Below, in pieces: positions 1 through 11,110 of a stretch of 64,000 bases of DNA; position 1 is the first letter of the stretch; every line of letters starts with the position of its first letter. The notes beneath the pieces were generated by a model. The model saw only the letters and a list, made by a program, of their open reading frames with translations, was not told the DNA's origin and searched no databases. The translations under genes were made by a program, and so were the position numbers. The stretch is from the NCBI GenBank assembly GCA_905250885.1, contig CAJNOQ010000164.1:1-64000 (forward strand), read 5' to 3'. Origin of the DNA: Didymodactylos carnosus (Eukaryota > Rotifera > Eurotatoria > Philodinida > Philodinidae).

Positions 1-1313
1 TATATGAGTCATTAACCAGGAATTGTACATTAAAACTCCATGTATTTGAATGAATTGTCTCTATTTACCCCAAGTGTACAAGTAAAGTGTCTCTAATTAT
101 CCCTATCGAGGTAATTAGAGACACTTTGATGGAACTTTTTGCATTTTGGATTTGGCTCAAAATTGGTCGAAGATTTTCAAAAGATTTTTACATGAACGTG
201 TAGAAAAATGTTCGGCTCACCACAGTGTTCAACAGCAAATTTTTCCGACCAAAAACCGCCAAGAAATAGCAAAAAAACGACAAAAGTTTTAAACAGTGTC
301 TCTAATTACCCGAAAGTGTTCTAATATTCTTACTTCCTGGATTCATCGTTCGTTTTCCTTTCTTTCTAGATTGTTTCCTTTCGTACATCTGCTTGCTTTT
401 AAAGAACGACTTAGAACACTCCCACACGATAAATAAAGATTTATGGCATCATTATTTCTTTCTAAGCCTGTTTATTAAGAAAAAGATGGCTACAACAGAT
501 TTTGACTAAGCGAGTAGACTAAAGTCTATGGTATAGAGTCACCTCAACACTCTAACGAAAAAACTGTCATAAATACATATATAGGTGCTACGTGTTGAAT
601 ATAATAACAAAAAGAAAGTACAGTAATAGACGAATGTCTTTGAGTCTTTGATCATATTTGGAAAAATGGTATTAGTGAGAAGTAAAAGGGACAGAATATG
701 TTGTACTCTAGATTGCAGCAGTGATCAATCAGACAAAAAAAATGTTTTATCGATCATTCACAGCAAAACGATCTGACTGAATAATATAGTCGGTAACAAC
801 TTTGGCAATAATCTTGTTTTCTTCAAGTGTTTCTAAGAAGAAATTTCTAAAAATAACGTTTTTAAATCAAAAGAAAAATTTATAAAAAGCTCGACCTGCA
901 ACAAATCTTTATAGATTCTGCATTTTTTCTGCACTACAGATGTGCCAAGATTCGTCCACAGATCTGATGTAGATCTAAAAACTCTTTGCAGCATCTGTGC
1001 GGTTTCTTTGAAGTTTCTTTGCAGAAAATCTGCACATTTCTTGCACATTACGCTTGTTGTCATAATGGATTATTTTATAATGATTTGCAAAATGTGGCGT
1101 ATAGTTCAGTAGCCAAAAATAGATGGAAGCAAAATCTTTTTTTGCTCGACTGTATGAACATACAAATACCACATATTTGAGAGCGTTATATTGTCCTACG
1201 ATTGTTTTAATTAATGTCATGAAGTTTGCACGCTTTAGAAAATGAAAGTTGTTGATTTTTCATCAAAAACTTGAGTAAAAGACTATTATGTTGTTCGGAA
1301 AACAATGCCTACA
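1..1313. other. Intergenic, no gene seen
   Basis: No reading frame here looks like protein in either direction; the few open frames are short and low in complexity. The stretch around 890-1060 is rich in TCTGCA/TGCAGA words and resembles blocks at 3140-3370 and 10680-11110 (see repeats). Confidence 0.6.
890..1060. repeat. TCTGCA/TGCAGA word-rich block, copy 1
   Basis: Words such as ATCTGCA, TTTGCAG, TCTGCAC and AGATCTG recur on both strands over about 170 bases without a fixed period. The same vocabulary recurs at 3140-3370 and 10680-11110, so the three blocks may be old copies of one repeat family. No terminal repeats were found for this copy. Confidence 0.4.
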
Positions 1314-1321
1314 ATCATATC

Positions 1322-1843
1322 CAGAGTGCCCAGATCTCCTGATTTGACCAGAAGATTCTTGAGTTTTAGACTTCGCCTGATGAAAATTCTCCTGATTTCA
1401 GGAGCTGATTTTTAAGATTTTCTCCTGATTTTCAATTGTTTTTCTGCATCGATTTTGTTTTTTCCAAAACTGAGATAATTAGTTTCAAAAACAGACTTTC
1501 TGGATCAAGAGTCTAAATAATTGTACATTGAAAGAATCCTCTGTATGCTTATCAAATGTTCTCATCACAAGAAGATGAGATTAGTGAACTTCCAAACCCA
1601 TAGGATCAAAGTCGTCTTCCTCAATCCGTACTGCAGTCTGCAACAAATGATAATACTGTTCATTAAACAATATTTCAAAAAAAACATTTTTTTGAAAAAA
1701 CCTATGGTTTTGAAAAAGTTATTCAATGTTTTTGTTTTGCTTATCCAGGAAAAAATTGCCTGATACTCTTCTGTTTTTCTCCTGATTTTAAAAAATATCT
1801 CCTGAGCTGGATTTTTTACGAAAAACTGGATTTGGGCATTCTG
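1322..1843. mobile_element. Non-autonomous hAT-like DNA transposon
   Basis: The left end reads CAGAGTGCCCAGAT and the right end, on the other strand, CAGAATGCCCAAAT, giving imperfect terminal inverted repeats that start CAG as hAT ends often do. The flanks are ATCATATC (1314-1321) and ATCGTATC (1844-1851), an 8-base target-site duplication with one mismatch; 8-base duplications are the hAT hallmark. CTCCTGATTTT-like words repeat just inside both ends (about 1338-1430 and 1755-1815), like subterminal transposase-binding repeats. The 522-base body has no intact transposase. The superfamily rests on TSD length and end sequence only. Confidence 0.65.
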
Positions 1844-3139
1844 ATCGTATCTCCTACTTCATTCGTTTTTACTTACTTTAACAGATCCTGTTATATTCTT
1901 TCGTATCTCTGCTCACATTGTTTTTTCCGAACGTAATGTATAGTAACAGCTGAGGAGAAGTGTATACTTATGTATACATGTGTATCCTATATGATAATAT
2001 TTTTAAAAAAAGAAAGAATAACCGTTTTATATATATAGGCCAGAACCTTTCTCTTTATCAACACATACGACTTCATCTTTTCTTAACATAGTGCGAAATT
2101 GTTTCTCATCGTTCTTTTTGCAGATTATGTACGTTTTTGTCCTTTTTTCAAAGGAATTATTCCAAAAAAGGAAATATTTTACAACGTAAGTGTACAGCAG
2201 TTTCCAAGAGAGGAAGAGAGTGAATTAAATGAATAAATCTTTCCAATTTCTCCTTAGTCACAGAGTTGAACTATATCCTTCTTATCTTTCTCAAATAATG
2301 CATAAAATCTAAGGTATCTTCTTCTGCGTAGGCTCAGTTAAACAAAGTGATTGTGTCTGATCTCAAAATGAAAATGCGCAGAAGTAAGAAAATGCACCCA
2401 AAGATTGATGTCTTCACAAATGTGAGTATCCTCAGTGTCAGATCGCTTTGCCATTAGTGACAAAATGTAGTGAAGATCAGCTTGATTCTGTTTGACGCAC
2501 AGAGAATTGGGGTTCAGCTATTCCGCCTCATTCGCAGGATGTCAGATTAGCTCTAGCAACGAACTGATCCTAGCAATAATATCCACGAATATACACTCTG
2601 TGAAAGTTTAAGCGTGACTACTCGATGCTTCACATATGGCAAACATAACCTTATTGGTAAAACTCACAAGTGAATAAACTAAGAGACATCAGTCTTTCTC
2701 ACTTTTAATTTAAGATCAGATGTCGAATCAGAATTGAGAAATACAGGGAAGTAGGACTTAGTTTATTTGAACAAGAAATGTTTCTGAAAGGAAAACTCCA
2801 CAGCTTATCGAAAATCAGATAGTTCAACATTATAACTACAGACACTAGATGTTTATGTACAGTAGAAGAACAGCTGACCGCAGTTGCTGTACACTCTCTC
2901 TGACTCGGTCTTAATGTTGACTTTTCCTTTTCAGATAGAGATTATCGCAGATAGAGAGCACCGCCGGTTGACGAAGACTTCAAAAATCGATTCTACCATA
3001 TTCTCGAAGAAAAGTCCGAGTAAAACCTAATGGAATCAAGCGTAACGAGCTAGAAGTCTATCACAAAGCTAGAGATCGATTAGGCATGAGTTTTTTGACG
3101 TATGCTCACACAATTACATGTACGCTATCACATAACCAC

Positions 3140-3370
3140 AAGCTGCAGCATCACACTAAACTGCAAATTTTTCTACAAAATCTGCAAAGATTCTGCATCA
3201 GATCTGCGACCAAATGTTGGCATATCTACAGACGCTTTTCTGATCCCGATCTGCTTCAAATCTTTCCAGAAACTTTGCAGAATCTGCTAAGATTTTAAGA
3301 AGATACAAGCCTTTCCACAGTTGTCAGAAACCAACTCCACATCTGCAGAAGCTAATATTTGCATCTCTGT
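3140..3370. repeat. TCTGCA/TGCAGA word-rich block, copy 2
   Basis: Dense in CTGCAAA, ATTCTGC, GATCTGC, TTTGCAGAATCTGC and similar words over 230 bases. It shares the vocabulary of the blocks at 890-1060 and 10680-11110. Confidence 0.4.
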
Positions 3371-3744
3371 TGTAAATAAACCTTGTTAGAATGCTACGTT
3401 TAGTGTCAAAAGGTGAAACTCCCTATACTGATCAAGCTAGGTCAATAAAAGTCAGCGAGAAATTTGCTTAGAAACGATTTGCTACTACTGTGTTTTATTT
3501 CGGGAAACTAAACATGAAACTTATTCATCTATATTGCATATGCAAACATTTGTTAAATCGACGGCGTTCAATTATATGTCTTATGACACTATTGATCAAG
3601 TAATGCATTGTTCGTGTGACACTCTTCATAATTGGATTGTCCATTAGTTTTTTAAAAAAATCAATGGAGCATAAAAAACCATTCGATGCCAAAATAATGG
3701 AAAACTTTGTAACGTAACTGATCTTAGAAAGAATGGTTGCAAAA

Positions 3745-3925
3745 ATATAGCCGTCCTCTTAAGAGGTTGTGACCATCCTCGTAACAGGTTATGACCGACC
3801 ATTTAAGATGTGACCGCCTAAAAAACATTCCCGTGATAGAACTCAATAGCAGACAGATACGTAAGAGGCTGTGACCGACCTAAGTGGTTGTGATGGCCAG
3901 TTTAAGAGGTTGCGACCGAAAGTGA
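3745..3925. repeat. Degenerate repeat of an AAGAGGTTGTGACCG word
   Basis: The word AAGAGGTTGTGACC and variants (AACAGGTTATGACCG, TAAGATGTGACCG, AAGAGGCTGTGACCG, AAGTGGTTGTGATGG, AAGAGGTTGCGACCG) occurs about six times at uneven spacing. The GC-richer stretch at 4090-4150, with GACCGGG and CCGGTC words, may be related. Confidence 0.5.
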
Positions 3926-4538
3926 TATCAAATTTCGTTATGTGGTAAAAGATGGCGCTAAGGCCATAAATCCAGAAAACCTTGAAAATTCCTGTACCAT
4001 CTATTTGAAACAAAGTCAACCGTGAGACTTTCAACCTTCAGTTCAAGAATGTCGGTCGTGTTTTATGCGCACTGCATAGATGTAAGCGGTCAAGATTTTC
4101 TCGACCGGGTCGGTAACCGGTCTAAAAAATTCTGACCGGGCCGGCCCATAAGCTGTGAGCAACACTAAAGCACATGTGGAACAATCGTTACTTACATGAG
4201 AAAAAACGTAGTCATGTACGATGAGATTGATAAAAATCCAGTTTTATATATTTGTCTTATTTTTATTATTTCCACGATTTAAAGATCAATATTCAGGAGA
4301 GTAAAGCGTGTTTGATGGATTTTTATATTGACAAGCCTTCTGCAGTAATCTCTCAGCTTATTCTTGGTACATGACGAAAAGAATGACTCATGCAAAGCAT
4401 GATACAAAAGAAATGAAAATACGTTTGTATAAAACCTGTGCTGTATGAAATATTGCGGTAAAAAAAACGTGCAGTTAAATACCAGAATACGGTAGGGAAC
4501 GTATTACATTAAAAAAATGTCATTACCCGTTTATTTTT

Positions 4539-5793
4539 TTATGCATTTACGATAGCAGGTGCATCTTTTTCTTGAATGCGATTTGCACGTAGACCTCGTC
4601 TACCTGTTCGTCGTCTCTGATAGACTCTTTTTGCTGAAAGTTCTGGAGCATATAATTTTGGTCCTTTGCAAATATATTTATCCATAACGACTGGCTCAAA
4701 TTCTTCAAATGATGACATATTAAATTTAAGTCGATTATTTTCGATTGTATAATTTGTTTGTTTAAAACGGAAACCCCACAAAATTTCACGTGATTTGTAA
4801 CTTGTACGATATTGACACGCGTCACCCGTTGACTCCATCGTTCCTTCAACAATAACAACAATTTCAAATAAATCTGATTCAGAATTATACAATCTTGTTG
4901 GAGTGATCGGATACAATGGGCTTTTTTTGTCAATACGATGTTCGATGACTAAATATAATTTAAATAAATTTGTGACTAAACAACAAAAACAAGAGAATTA
5001 CAAACACTTACCTATTGGGCAAATAAACATAATATTCGTATTCGATGGTAATATGGCCATATCATAGTTTTCCATTGATGTTGTATCCCCTAAAGGTGTC
5101 TTCTGTAATTTACAATAGATCACACGAATAGCTGGACGTGTCAATTGAGTAACTACATTGTTTCCTAAAATTATTACAAGTTCTTTTAAGATAAAATGTA
5201 CTAAAAAGCTTTATATTCAACTCACCGATTTTAAACATGAAACAGAGCTGTCCATCTCTCGGTGCGATCACTGCACGTTCACTAAATGATAAAACTCTCA
5301 TTGATTGTTTTGGTCGTGCGAGTTTGTTAAACACAATTCCACCAACATAAATTGTAATCAAAACTCCGACACACGATTGAATCATAAGTAGAATTACACT
5401 TGCTTTACACTCATCATTAATATGACGATAACCATAACCAATTGTATGTTGTGTTTCGAGTGAAAATAAAAAAAATGCTAGAAAACTATTTCCAGTGTTA
5501 ACCAGACATGGTCGATGATTATTCTGTAATGATGCTTTTTCTTGAAAATCTCCGTGATAAAACGCTAATAGATACCATATAATAGCAAATAGTAACCAAC
5601 TAAATAGGAAAACGCCGACTACTAACGTCAAAACCGATAACCATTTTGCCGATATTAAATTTGAATACCAATCAGCACATGTTCTACTCCATACGAAAGG
5701 GCGATGTTGAATAAAACATTCAATACGTCCGGCTTTTCCTACTAAACGTTCAGGTAACCATAGACCTTTGACATTATTTTTAAAACCAAGCAT
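4539..5793 (-). CDS. Inward-rectifier potassium channel (Kir)
   Basis: A Kir channel subunit, which assembles as a tetramer and passes K+ at the plasma membrane. There are three exons on the minus strand, 5226-5793, 5012-5164 and 4539-4948, with phase-1 junctions and introns of 61 and 63 bases, giving 376 residues. Visible are TM1 (about residues 50-80, ending HGDF), a pore loop with the filter TIGYGYR, flanking cysteines (RPC before, DEC after) that match the conserved Kir disulphide, and TM2 ending at a basic KLARPKQ phosphoinositide-binding site. The cytoplasmic domain contains SFSERAVIAPRDGQLCFMF and HRIDKKSPLYPI. The TM2 position equivalent to Asp172 of Kir2.1 is Thr, as expected of a weak rectifier. 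The start MLGFKNN is the first ATG after an upstream in-frame stop; the N terminus is short for a Kir. An AATAAA-like signal overlaps the region just after the stop. Confidence 0.93.
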
Positions 5794-6594
5794 ATTGTAA
5801 ATAATGTTTAGATAAAAATTGTGAAAAATATTTCAAATTAGTCACCTGCTGATATTTCCGTGCCACTTCTATCATCTTTTTTTGTTAGGTGACAACTAAT
5901 TTTTAGTAGATGAACACGTGCTGAATATATAAATCGTTGCTATTATTATTATCACTACACCTATAAAACGTAACCATTGAGGCGTAAAATATATTCTTTT
6001 TTCCTCATATTGCAGAATTAAAACTCCTTGATTTCTTAATTTTTGGCCTGAAAACACCAAAAGTCCCATTTCTTTACTTAAGACGTAGTATATTAAGTTT
6101 TACCGTGTTAATAGCATTTTACATATCCTTCCTGTACTCTGCTTCTAAATGTACAAATTAACTTTTAACAAAAAAACTTTTTTCATGAAAAACTTTGTTT
6201 TTTATCGACAAAAAATCATGCGAAACAGAAACAATACAAAACTTACATGTACATCGGCACCTTATTCACAAAAACAGTTTAGCTGTAGATGAGTAAAAAG
6301 AACAAAAAAATAACTGCATGTCAAAACAGAATAAATCGACAAAATGCCTTTAAATCTTGGCTACCTCTTACTCGATCTATCAACAGACAAGAAGCCGGTA
6401 TGGTAAAATTGTCGATTACTCATTTCTGTTTTTCATACATCCGAGCCGCGAGCACAAAAAGTATTTATCAATTAAACAATTCATTGCCGTTCGTTCCCTA
6501 TATATTGCAAATCAAAAATCAGCTCATGTAAAATCCATGTTAGATTTGAATCTGTTTTCGAATTATAAACAAAAAACAGCTCTACATCATTATG

Positions 6595-7472
6595 CTAGAG
6601 TCCTTGATATTCTAATTCATTGTAAATTTGAATTAACGTACAGCATGGACAAAAACATGTTAGACAAGAATCACCACAAATCGAACCCTAAAGCATATAA
6701 GAGTACAAGAAACTTAATATTTAATACAGTTCAACTATTTGAAATTGGGTATAATAATTACTTCTATTCGAAATCCAGTTCTAACTTTTGTTCTCAATGC
6801 CGTATTACCTAAAGAAAGAAATATAACATACAATTAATAAAGATATTATTAAAAAGAAAATTATTGTACCTCCTAGTAAACACCATGTACATAAACATTC
6901 ATTTGTTCGGCTGTGTAATTTGCATAGAAAGCATGGTGTACACCAATAAGCATAACAGCCTAAGCATTGAAAATAGATATCAGTTAGAAGACTCTGATTT
7001 TTGATAGCAATACCTACATGTGCCAAGATCGTTACAACAACCGCAAATACCGTTTCCAAGACTCCATTCATTCTCAAACTGCCACACACTTCCACTTGGT
7101 TGAGTTCTCACGGTCCTTTTAAAAATTAAACAAATGATCTTAACAACAGAGTTTTCGCATCTACTCCGCAGAAGCTACTAGGACACTCTGTATATGAATA
7201 TGTTGTGATAAAAAAGTAATCCTATTATTTAAAACTGGCAACATTTGTTAATACTTTGAGTATCAATGTGTTTCAAGTAAGTACATTTTAGCTGACATCA
7301 GGATCTGGATTTAGGGAGATTAAGACTTTTTACTCAGAAGCAGTGTAAAATTTAGTTTTTATATAGTCAAAAACCAATATTTTCAAAGGCTTTCAACCGT
7401 AAAAAAATGAACAGTCTTACTGATAAATGATACGGAACTGACAATTGTCGTCCGTGAAGTGACTTACACCAT
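6595..7472 (-). CDS. PLAC8 family cysteine-rich protein
   Basis: A small Cys-rich PLAC8 domain protein; relatives (PLAC8, cornifelin, plant FWL/PCR proteins) sit at membranes with varied roles in cell size and metal handling. The exons on the minus strand are 7018-7115, 6870-6959, 6762-6808 and 6595-6687, joined in consistent phase. They read NGICGCCNDLGTC, then CYAYWCTPCFLCKL, ECLCTWCLLGG, ALRTKVRTGFRIEG and finally CGDSCLTCFCPCC, which is the complete PLAC8 pattern. The first large exon starts out of phase by two bases. A 5-base exon ATGGT at 7468-7472, followed by a strong GTAAGT donor, would supply the start and give 110 residues, the usual size. That start is inferred; the other four exons are well supported. 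The gene lies on the same strand as the Kir gene, about 800 bases upstream of it. Confidence 0.85.
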
Positions 7473-8039
7473 AACTATTTTATTTTTGTAATATATTTTC
7501 AAGTAAAGTTTTTGTCAACACATCTTTTATATGAGTCGATACTTATTAAAACAGAAAAGACGACCGAAATTTGTTTGCACTTACTTAACATAAACGTACC
7601 ACGCAAAAAAATACAGAAGTAACCATGAACAATAGAAAAAGAAAAAGAAATATTCTTGTTTAGATTATTTTTTTCAAAAAGTTGTTTTAATCATTTGACG
7701 TATTAGTTAAAGTAGTAATAACAATACAAAATTTTCAAACTCAATTTGCCGCACATGAAAAGTCAGTTATACTTGTTGTTTGAGGTGGCTGAAGTAGAAA
7801 CCATAATTCACGTGTATAGACTATCTAATAATCTAACAATCTAAAAATATATCTGAACAAAACCCCTATTCATGCAGGAAAGAGCGATGAATTTTGCGAT
7901 AAGAACTTTTTGCAAGATTTTATAAGATTATTTAAGAAATGACAACAAGATTCATGTATAGATTTTACATTATCTTATGTAATCTTGTGATAACAGTTTG
8001 TACCTTAGACAAAATCCTGTGCATTTCCTATATATTTTT

Positions 8040-8290
8040 CTACTAGGATCCTATAGAATCCTAATCTTTCAGATGTTGTTTTGATTCGTATAGGATTACA
8101 ATAATTTTTCAATAATCGTATTTTCTTGTTAGGATACTATTGTGAGTCTAATAGGGTTCTGGCAAATCCTACAACTTTCCGGTACTCCTGATTTTATTTG
8201 AATTTTGCTAGGATCCTAGGAAACCCAAGCGAAATCCTAGTAGGATACTGATAGGATATGTGTAGGATCCTGGCATTCGTAGGTGTCTTA
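8040..8290. repeat. TAGGATCCTA word-rich block
   Basis: About a dozen copies of TAGGAT/ATCCTA, several as the palindrome AGGATCCTA, lie in 250 bases with no fixed period. Sequences rich in TGCAGGAAA flank it on both sides (about 7875 and 8308), so it may be the core of a larger degenerate element of about 450 bases. Confidence 0.45.
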
Positions 8291-8521
8291 CTAGGGTATG
8301 AACTTGCAGGAAATTTGCAAAATCATACAGTAATTCATAAGATCTTATAACGAAGCCATCTAAACTTACAGGTTGATATGTCTGCGGTTTGCTATCAGTC
8401 GCCCGTATCTCCCATTGTTGTTTCTTTTTCCGATATTTTCTAGTATTTGCAAGGTCATTACATTCTAAGAGCGTATTTAGTCACGTTCCTAACTGCACAG
8501 AAAATATTTTTTATCACATCG

Positions 8522-8602
8522 ATTTGGCACGTGTACACTGGCATGCGCATGTGATACACAAATTAAAAGTTTTTGGCATGGATGTGCACTGGTGCCAAAA
8601 GT
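8522..8602. repeat. Imperfect hairpin
   Basis: TTTGGCACGTGTACACTGGCATG on the left pairs with GCATGGATGTGCACTGGTGCCAAA on the right, separated by about 30 bases. It could fold as an RNA or DNA hairpin. No gene context is visible. Confidence 0.45.
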
Positions 8603-9093
8603 TTTTTTCAATCCCGATTTTGTTTTGTCAATATATACATAAACATCACAGTATATTGGTAATAGTTAAAATATCTTTTTGACTTCATCTTTTCCTCCTC
8701 ATAAGAGAAATACCAAGACAGCAGAGCCCAAAACGAATCGAATGATTCGACATTCAGTTCGGCTGCTTGCCGAACCGAATTTGATTTTTGAAAGACGAAT
8801 CAGTAGCTCAGTTAAAACGATGGATGTCATTAATACTGATTTAGGATCGGTATGGCACGCGTGTATATCTTCCTAGTTGAGTACAATTTTCAGTATTTGA
8901 TGTGAAAAGAAATAGCATGTGTTAAAATTTAAAGAATAAACAAAAAAAAGTATCAGGTACTCAGATTCACTTGCAGTGACTGAAACAAAGCATTTTATAG
9001 AGAGCTGATTTGTGACCAAATTAGCGCATAACGATGGAATAAGATCGCAGAAAGCAAAAGCTGTGCATTTCGTAGAAGGTTCTATCCATTAGT

Positions 9094-9903
9094 TTATTTT
9101 TCATAATTATCGGTTCAATGATTTCTGTTTCTTCCCGTTCATATCGGGTTATTTTTGTATGATTTCTTTCTCCTTTTGTATTATATCTAGGTTCGGTCTC
9201 TGGACAGATAAGTAGATACTAACATTTTAGTTAAAACAACTGAATTTTGTCAACGTCATTTACGTAAGGAAATCCTTGTATCTAATCTGAATCCGGTGAG
9301 TTAAGTGTTCATCAAACTTTAGTCTCCACAATCTGTGATGTGTGCATGAACTTCGATACTTCTGAGTTCATCGAAAACGAAAGGCAAAAGTTTTAAATTA
9401 TCTTCAGATCCCCTTCAGATTTCTGGCTTAAATAGTTATGACGTTCCAACAAATATTACTCAAATATTCAAATATTACTGTCGCAGTATTTTTCATATAC
9501 ACCCTGTAGTCACCCTCTTAGGAGAAAACGGGAGGTAGTAAAAGCTTGATCTTGAATATAAGAGGTGAAACGTGTCTCAGTGCGAGGCGTACTCTTGAAT
9601 AACCCAACAAGTTTCAGTCAGTCCACGTACTTATGATCTATTACGACGTACTAGACAAAATTGTGACTAGTTTGATAGATCAGTGTTTAAAATTTGAATT
9701 CCATGCGCTAACCTGTTTTTAAGCTCTTAGTAACACTATTTTCTTTAGACAGTATTTCTATCCTGAAAATCTGAAGTGGATCTCTAGATAATTTAAAAAT
9801 TCTGCGTTTCGTTTTCGATGAACTCAAAAGAAATAATACAAAAATAACCCGATATGAACGGGAAGAAACAGAAATCATTGAACCGTTAATTATGAAAAAT
9901 AAA
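9094..9903. repeat. Large inverted duplication, arms about 75 and 65 bases
   Basis: Bases 9094-9170 are repeated as the reverse complement at 9827-9903 with about two mismatches. A second segment, 9364-9426, matches the reverse complement of 9759-9825 less closely. The left arm carries about 190 extra bases (9171-9363) between its two segments that the right arm lacks, so one copy gained or lost DNA after duplication. A transcript across it could form a long double-stranded RNA. Confidence 0.8.
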
Positions 9904-10679
9904 ATAATGAACGAAATTATAAAAAGCAATTGTAACTAATGAGACTGATGATGCTGTTGATTTATATCATCCGTAAAGATTTGGTTCAGGTGCATTTTTG
10001 ATATGAATGATACTGGAGATCTTCTCTCTAAAGAGAAAACGTTATTCTATAAATTTCAGAATTAGTATGATCGTTTTAATCATCTTCGAATAAATTTTGG
10101 ATTTTTGGCTTCGTCAAAAACCAATATGTTGCAACAACGTTTGAAAACCATCATATAACTACATGCATGAGAAATGATAGTGCTTATTGATACCGTTACA
10201 CAAAAGCATTTTAGATCACAAGTCAAACTTTGTCAAAAATATCTCCGATCATAAATTTTCGATTTACATTATTCTAATACAAAAAGATCGATAAAAAATG
10301 AATTTATGATCTACAAATAAACTATGTCGAACTAGCTAAGTGCCATAAAACTATTTCCAAGACAAAAGTTTTTCCTCCTTTTAGGTGATGACTCAAAATA
10401 CTTCAAATGAGACATTCTATTAAACTATTTTAGGAAAGAACAAACTGAAATTATAGTTTTATCTATTTTTAAAGCATTTTATACGCTCTTCAATGTGCAA
10501 TATTCATGTTTTATTTCAAAGTTAGTTATAAGGTTTTTACAACTCAACTTTGTACGATTTTCTTTTGTTGATTAGTCCGAGATATTTATGCATAAAAAGT
10601 AATGTTATATGAGAAAAAGTGTGATATGCATATTACAAAATTAGTTTTATATCAAATTTCCAAAAGGAACTTTTTTGCA

Positions 10680-11110
10680 AGGAAAATCTAGATCAAATCT
10701 GCAACTGGACTTTATATATTCGCTACATAATGTAGATGATATGGACTGCACAGATTATTAGCAAGATATGAGAAATTTTTGCAGATATTTCTCATGATTA
10801 CAAAATATTTCTCTATTTCGTTGAGGCTACAGCGTGTAGCAGAAATGGAAGTCCAGTTCCAGACTTGAACGTTTTTTTGATGAACTTGAACTTGGCTTGG
10901 ACAGGAAAGTCCTCAGACTTGTCCATTTCTGACGTGAAATTAATCTGTAAAAGTTTGTGAAGAGTTTGCGGATAATCCATATCAATCTAAAACAGATCTG
11001 TGCAAATTTTGCACAGATTCTGTTATCAATCTTGTCTACATTTTGCATGCAGATTCTGCACAGAAGTTTGCAAATGGTTGCAAGTGTGTTGCAGAAATCT
11101 ATAGATACGT
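10680..11110. repeat. TCTGCA/TGCAGA word-rich block, copy 3
   Basis: Words such as AAATCTGCA, GCACAGATT, CAGATCTGTGCAAATTTT and GATTCTGCACAGA recur in both orientations. It shares its vocabulary with the blocks at 890-1060 and 3140-3370 and is the densest of the three, especially at 10990-11100. Confidence 0.45.

Larger units (their letters stand above)
1852..4538. other. Intergenic, repeat-bearing, no gene seen
   Basis: No convincing coding frame on either strand. A short open stretch near 2965-3018 looks protein-like but could not be tied to a family. Word-rich blocks lie at 3140-3370 and 3745-3925. Confidence 0.5.

Noticed and set aside
2965-3018. Short protein-like stretch APPVDEDFKNRFYHILEEKS
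   Set aside because: No flanking open frame or splice context, and no family could be named; it may be a fragment of a mobile element.
6289-6812. Plus-strand open frames of 80 and 151 codons
   Set aside because: The longer one is antisense to the last two PLAC8 exons and neither has a recognisable domain; the minus-strand reading explains the openness.
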